Program-made: the position numbers and the translations under genes
The notes under the pieces: generated by a model
Seen by the model: the letters and a program-made list of their open reading frames with translations, nothing else
Databases searched by the model: none
What the model was told of the DNA's origin: nothing
NCBI GenBank assembly: GCA_016713325.1
Contig: JADJPJ010000107.1
Coordinates: forward strand, 53,178 to 117,177
Origin: Candidatus Flexifilum affinis
GTDB lineage: Bacteria > Chloroflexota > Anaerolineae > Aggregatilineales > Phototrophicaceae
Length of the DNA: 64,000 nt
Direction of reading: 5' to 3'
Part shown: positions 59,114 through 64,000 of the stretch, piece by piece
Numbering within the stretch: position 1 is the stretch's first letter
Layout of the letters: each line of letters starts with the position of its first letter

Positions 59114-60215
59114 ATGGCCGACACGCGTATACAGCGATTGGCGGATATTCTGGTCAACTATTCGACGAAGGTCCAATCGGGGGAATGGGTGGGCATCCTC
59201 GGCGATGTCGCGGCCCTGCCGCTTCTCCGTGAGGTGCATGACGCCGTCGTCAAAGCGGGTGGCAACCCGTCCGTCATGTTCACCGACGAGTACATGACCC
59301 GTTCGTTTGCACGTCATGCCGACGACGAGCAGGTGGCGTGGCTGGACCCGGCCCAGTCCCTGTATTACGACAATGCCGACGTGTACATCCGCTGCGGCGC
59401 GCTGCCCAACACCCGCGCCAGCACCAACGTCGACCCGGTGCGCCAGCAAAAAATCGCTGCGGCCCGCCGCCGCTGGCTGGATACGCGCATGCGCCGCGCC
59501 GCCGAGGGCAAGATGAAGTGGGTGGGGACGCTGTTCCCGACCGAAGGCAGCGCTCAGGAAGCGAACATGAGCCTGGAAGAATACGAGGACTTCGTCTTCG
59601 GCGCGACCTTTGCCGACCAGGACGATCCGGTGGCGGCCTGGCAGGCGATGGGCGCGACGCAGCAGAAGAAGATCGACTGGCTGAAGGGCAAGAAGCACGT
59701 CAAGCTTCAAGGGCCGAACATCGATCTGGAGCTGTCGATCGAAGATCGCGTCTTCATCAACGCCTGCGGTGAGCGCAACATGCCCGACGGCGAGATCTTC
59801 ACCGGCCCGGTGGAAGAGTCGGTGCAGGGCTGGTACCGCGCGACTTTCCCGTCGATTGTGCAGGGCAATGTCATTGAAGACATCGAGCTGCGCTTTGTCG
59901 ACGGCAAAGTGGTCGAGGCCAAGGCCAAGAACAACGAGAAGTTCCTCTATTCCCGCCTCGATGCCGACGCGCTCGCGTTACCTGGGGGAATTCGCCTTCG
60001 GCACGAACTTCGGCATCCAGAAGTTCACCGGCAGCATCCTGTTCGACGAGAAGATCGGCGGCACGGTGCACGTGGCGTTGGGGCATGGCTACCCGGACAC
60101 CGGCAGCAAGAATGTCAGCACCATCCACTGGTACATGATCTGCGACATGCGAACGGACAGCACCGTCCACGTCGATGGCGAATTGTTCTACAAAGACGGA
60201 CAGTTCGTCGTCTAG
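59114..60215 (+). pseudogene. M29-family aminopeptidase, frameshifted and with a changed metal ligand
   Basis: About 366 residues after joining two frames, the usual length for thermophilic aminopeptidases T/S. GAGGAG precedes the ATG. The first frame ends sensibly at RLDADA; the family motif SRYLGEFAFGTNFGI continues in another frame after 59972, where one base is extra or two are missing. Late metal motifs GTVHVALGHGYPDTG and STIHWYMICD are present, but the usual HWDM has Tyr for Asp, a metal ligand. The enzyme may be inactive, or the region may hold errors, as in neighbouring genes. Confidence 0.85.
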
Positions 60216-60232
60216 CCAGGATACACAACTGG

Positions 60233-60268
60233 AATCAAAAAGGGGCCACGCGGCCCCTTTTTGATTCG
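60233..60268. terminator. Bidirectional intrinsic terminator
   Basis: A 16-bp perfect inverted repeat (GAATCAAAAAGGGGCC with its complement) around ACGC, flanked by A5 and T5 runs, lies between the convergent M29 peptidase and uvrB genes and should stop transcription from both sides. Confidence 0.9.
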
Positions 60269-60271
60269 CTG

Positions 60272-62287
60272 TTATCCGCTGATCAGCAGATCTTCCGGTT
60301 CTTTCTCGACCAACACCTGCTTCAGCTCGATCATCTGGTCGCGCAGCAGGGCCGCCTTCTCGAATTCCAGCGCCTTGGCCGCGTTCTTCATTTCCTGCTC
60401 CAGCGCCTTGATCATGCGGTGCAGCTCGTCCTTGGGCAGTGCTGCCAGCGACATGGGACCGTTGATCGTGTCCCGCACCTTCCGGCTCGACGGCCCGCGG
60501 ATGCGGTCCGTCAGGTCGCGCACCTGCTTGACGATGCTGGTCGGCGTGATGCCGTGCGCCTCGTTATGGGCCTGCTGGATGGAGCGGCGGCGCTCCGTCT
60601 CCTGGAGGGCGCGCTTCATCGAGTCGGTCATGTGGTCGGCGTAGAGGATGACCTTACCCTCAATGTGGCGGGCCGCACGGCCAATCGTCTGAATCAATGC
60701 CTGCTCGGAACGCAGGAAACCTTCTTTATCCGCATCCAGGATAACCACCAGCGACACTTCTGGAAGGTCGATGCCCTCGCGCAGCAGGTTGATGCCTACG
60801 ATGACATCGTACACGCCCAGACGCAGGTCGCGTAGGATTTCGACGCGTTCCAGCGTCTGCACTTCGGCGTGCAGGTAGTTGGCCTTGATGCCCATCTCGT
60901 TTATGTAGCCGGCCAGCTCTTCGGCCATGCGTTGGGTGAACGTCGTCACCAGCGCGCGCTGGCCAACCTTGACGCGCGCCGCGATCTCCTGGCGCATGTG
61001 GTCGATTTGCCCCTTGGTCGGGCGGACATACACTTCCGGATCGACCACACCGGTCGGGCGAATGATCCGCTCGGCGATGCCGTCGGCAACCCGTCGCTCA
61101 TAAGGCCCTGGCGTCGCCGTGGTATAGATGACGGTGCTGGTGCGCTGCTCGAATTCCTCGAACTTCAATGGACGGTTGTCGAGTGCGCTCGGCAGGCGGA
61201 AGCCATAATCGATCAACGTTTCCTTGCGCGACCGGTCGCCGTTGTACATGCCATGGAGCTGCGGCACGGTCATGTGGCTCTCGTCGATGACCATGAGGTA
61301 GTCTTTGGGGAAGTAGTCGAGCAGCGTCCACGGTGGGGTGCCCGGCGCGCGCTGGTCGAGGTGGCGCGAGTAATTCTCGATGCCGGAGGTAAAGCCCATC
61401 TCCCGCAGCATTTCGACGTCGTAGTTGACGCGCTGCTCCAGTCGCTGCGCTTCGACCAGCTTGCCCCGGCTCTTGAACCAGCGAATTTGTTCCTCAGCTC
61501 GGTCTCGATGTCGTGGATGGCCTGGTTGAGCTTCTCATCGTCGGCGATGAACTGCGCCGACGGAAGAAGACGACCACCTCGTGATTGACGAGGAGTTCTC
61601 CGGTCAGCGGGTCGAACTCGACGATGCGTTCGATCTCGTCTCCGAACAGTGTCACGCGGTAGGCTGTCTGCGTGTACGACGGATAGATTTCGAGCACGTC
61701 GCCGCGAGCTCGGAAGGTGCCCGGCCCCAGGTCCATGTCGTTGCGCGTGTACTGAAGCTGACCAGACGGCGCAGGATCGACTTCTCGGCGGACCTCATCA
61801 CCCTTGCGGAATTCGAGGATGGTCTTGCCCCAGGTGACCGGGTCGCCCGTGCCGTAGATGCACGACACAGAGGCCACAATGATCACGTCGCGCCGCGAGA
61901 GCAGAGCCGCCTTGGCGGCGATACGCAACCGCTCGATCTGGGTGTTGATGTCGGTCTGTTTTTCAATGTACAGATCGTAGCGCGGACATACGATCCCGGC
62001 TGGTAGTAGTCGTAGTAGCTGACGTAGTATTCGACGGCGTTACGGGGGAAGAACTCTTTGAATTCGGCATAGAGCTGGGCGGCCAGAGTCTTGTTGTGCG
62101 CCAGCACCAGCGCCGGCCGCTGCAAGCGCTCAATGCAGTGCCCGATGGTAAAGGTCTTGCCGGTTCCCGTGGCGCCGAGCAGGATCTGCTTGTGCTTGCC
62201 GGACACGACCCCTTCGACAAGGGTGTCAATGGCTGTGGGTTGGTCACCGGTGGGCTTGAAATCTGAGACCAGTTCAAACTGGGGCAT
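60272..62287 (-). pseudogene. uvrB: Excinuclease ABC subunit B, with three frameshifts
   Basis: UvrB, the damage-verifying helicase-like subunit of nucleotide excision repair, about 670 residues after repair. Walker [20 protein letters not shown] beta-hairpin, VIDESHMT and the C-terminal UvrC-binding motif ([17 protein letters not shown]) are intact. The frame breaks near 61985 (YVPRYDL), 61562 (VFFPSAQFIADD) and 61500 ([11 protein letters not shown]); each is mended by adding one C or G. ATG 62285-62287 is used. Loss of an essential repair gene by three independent hits in homopolymers is unlikely; sequencing error is probable. Confidence 0.9.
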
Positions 62288-62467
62288 CGGTCGATCGTCC
62301 CTTTCCAAGAGGCGAACTAGCGTTCTATCATTATAGCACAAACCGATGTCTATTCCTGACCTCATCTGGGAGATAGTGGACGTATACTTAATGATGAATA
62401 GACGGTTTTTTTCGACAGGATTTGAGAGAGCGAGCGCCCTCATGTCCTCACTACACAGCCAGCGACC

Positions 62468-63324
62468 GTGACGCGCGGGCTGCGTCGTGATACCCCGCCG
62501 ATGCGGCTGTCTGAGAAGGCGAAGAAACTCGGCGTCTGGAACCCGAGCGATCTGATTTCACGCGCGACCCGCGCCGATTGGCTCAGCCTTACGGAACGGG
62601 AGCATGACGTCATCCCTCCGGCTCACGTCGATGTTCCAGGCAGGGGAGGAGGCAGTTACGCTCGACCTGCTGCCGCTGATCATGGTGGTCGCGCAGGAGG
62701 GGCGCATTGAAGAAGAACTCTATCTGACGACGTTCCTCTGGGAGGAAGCCAAGCACACCGACTTCTTTCGGCGCTTCCTCGACGAAGTGGCCATGGTCCC
62801 CGGCGACCTCAGCCACTATGCGACCGACAACTATCGTGCCGTGGTTTACGAAGCACTCCTGACAGCGCTGATCAGGCTCTCGACCGATGCTTCGGCTCGA
62901 CGCGCAGGTCATTGCCTCCGTCACCTACAACATGATTGTCGAAGGCGTGCTGGCTGAGACCGGCTATCATGCTTACAAATCGATGCTGGAGCGCAACGGC
63001 CTCATGCCGGCCACGCTTCAGGATCACACTTCAAGCAGGATGAGTCGCGGCACATCGCCTATGGTATCTATCTGATTTCGCGCCTGATTGCCGAACACCC
63101 GGATCTGTGGCAGGTGGCCGAGGCACATGAACGGCTTGCTCGTGCCGGCGGTCGGCGTCGTCAACGACGTCTTTGCGCTCTATGACCCGGTGCCTTTCGG
63201 CTTCCAGATTGACGAGTTCACGGCCTGCAGTCATGCAGTTCCAGAAGCGTTTTGCGCGCCGTCGGCTGCCCGCGCGTCGCTGGCGGAGATCAACGCGCTG
63301 ACTCTGGAGCGCCATCGATCGTGA
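62468..63324 (+). pseudogene. R2-like ligand-binding oxidase (R2lox), multiply frameshifted
   Basis: Fragments in three frames align end to end with R2lox, a Mn/Fe di-metal oxidase related to ribonucleotide reductase R2. Visible: [29 protein letters not shown] (Glu ligand and the Val of the Tyr-Val crosslink), FLWEEAKHTDFF, YNMIVEGVLAETGYHAY, KQDESRHIAYGIYL and YDPVPFGFQIDEF. Breaks fall near 62615, 62903, 63023, 63125 and 63232. GTG 62468 is the best visible start, though ATG 62442 is possible with another shift. The natural gene is probably intact. Confidence 0.8.
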
Positions 63325-63399
63325 CGATTCATGTTGATCTTAATAGTCGGCCGGATTGCCTGCTGACACGTGCTCCTCGCATGATAACCTTTCTCACGT

Positions 63400-63473
63400 T
63401 GCGGGGTAGAGCAGTGGCAGCCCGTCGGGCCCATAACCCTGGAGGTCGCAGGTTCGAATCCTGCCCCCCGCTA
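63400..63473 (+). tRNA. tRNA-Met (CAT), probably initiator
   Basis: Cloverleaf with acceptor GCGGGG/CCCCGC, T-arm GCAGGTTCGAATCCTGC and anticodon CAT (63432-63434) in a stem with three G-C pairs (GGG/CCC), the initiator mark; the first base pair is a mismatch. The D-arm seems short by one or two bases and position 33 is C instead of T, perhaps errors. No CCA encoded. Confidence 0.8.
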
Positions 63474-63482
63474 CTTGAACAT

Positions 63483-63554
63483 GGTGATGTAGCTCAGCTG
63501 TTAGAGCGATGCACCCACAAGCATAGGTCGCTGGTTCAAGTCCAGTTATCACCA
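63483..63554 (+). tRNA. tRNA, apparent anticodon CAC; may be an altered tRNA-Met
   Basis: GGTGATG/TATCACC acceptor, GCTC-GAGC D-stem and CTGGTTCAAGTCCAG T-arm are sound, but the D-loop and anticodon arm each look one base short (GCACCCACAAGC). As read the anticodon is CAC (Val, 63516-63518) with C at position 33. An ACTCATAAT-like original, giving tRNA-Met, would differ by two T-to-C changes and one loss. Identity is uncertain. Confidence 0.6.
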
Positions 63555-63599
63555 GCCAAAGAACCCTCCGAGCGAGCGTTCCCTGCTTTAGAAGATGCT

Positions 63600-64000
63600 A
63601 CATCACGACGCTGGCGAAGAAGACCCTGATGATCGCCAGAGATTCAGCGCCGCCTCGATGAACAGCCCCTTGAAGGAAGGTATTCAGCGCGAAGACCCCA
63701 GCCCTGGCTTGGCGGAGCCACGGTCGCGGGGGCGCGCAGCACTCTCGAGCACAATCGCCCCGCCGACCGCGCCGATCGACCGTGCCGAGAATTGGAATGA
63801 GGATCAGGAAGGATCCGCCAGGCCACCCACGATGATGTGGATCACGCTGCTGCACGACATCTCACCGCCGTTCATCCAGCAGGGGCAGCCAGAAGCCGCT
63901 GGTGGAGGCCAGCAGCATCAGCATCGTGATCAGGATCATCGAGACCCAGGTAACTTCGCTGAAGTTGGTCAGGATCGCGTAGAGCAGGCTGAGCGCCCAC
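63600..64000 (-). pseudogene. DUF456-like small membrane protein, broken and cut by the right edge
   Basis: Reading leftward, SLLYAILTNFSEVTWVSMILITML is followed in other frames by VIHIIVGGLAGS-like, FLILIPILGT and IGAVGGAIVLESAARP. The Gly-rich helices resemble DUF456 membrane proteins. Stops and frameshifts interrupt it, and its start lies beyond the window. Function unknown. Confidence 0.45.

Noticed and set aside
60216..60835. Long forward frame continuing past the M29 peptidase over uvrB
   Set aside because: It arises from the frameshift in the peptidase and is antisense to the conserved uvrB C terminus.

Overview
This 64 kb window is a high-GC bacterial chromosome segment, most consistent with a member of the Chloroflexota (Anaerolineae-like). 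That assignment is an inference from gene families and gene order: a T-box-controlled trp operon, Oxa1-type YidC, CtaA/CtaB of aerobic respiration, R2lox, M29 aminopeptidase and PSP1/RicT. No rRNA or other phylogenetic marker was tested.

Layout. 1-7.7 kb: a pseudouridine synthase (cut by the left edge), a degenerate tyrosine recombinase, and a leftward DNA repair/RNA modification run (polX, an SH3 membrane protein, ligA, rlmI). 7.85-16.9 kb: a rightward trp operon (trpE, a phosphatase-like gene, trpG, D, C, F, B, a Nudix gene, a gene of unknown function, trpA) behind a promoter and a tryptophan-type T-box leader with terminator. 17.05-25.5 kb: a second aromatic operon (aroH, tyrA, aroA, aroE, aroC, aroK, aroB, aroQ, then glnA) behind a promoter, a previously unmarked 32-residue leader peptide with a Tyr-codon cluster, and an intrinsic terminator. 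Together these genes run from DAHP to chorismate, tryptophan and the tyrosine branch; DAHP synthase and prephenate dehydratase are not in the window.

25.5-31.4 kb: lysC, ricT, an M20 amidohydrolase, purA and a cytosolic metal-receptor-like protein. 31.5-34.8 kb: heme A/cytochrome genes, including a half-length CtaA-like protein. 34.8-41 kb: an RqcH-like NFACT gene, ppk2 and three glycosyltransferases. 41-47.5 kb: glutamate synthase (frameshifted) and a PucR-type regulator. 47.6-51.9 kb: pfkA and a set of uncharacterised proteins. 51.9-56.9 kb: the rpmH-rnpA-yidD-(lipoprotein)-yidC-jag cluster. 56-60.2 kb: pfkB-type kinase, amidohydrolase, tpx and M29 aminopeptidase. 60.2-64 kb: uvrB, R2lox, two tRNAs and a DUF456-like fragment.

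Several otherwise conserved genes carry single-step frameshifts (rqcH, gltB, one glycosyltransferase, M29 peptidase; three in uvrB; at least five in R2lox; also the DUF456-like gene). Many are repaired by adding one base to a C or G run, and they become dense after about 59 kb. Sequence error is the likeliest cause, so the last 5 kb should be read with caution.
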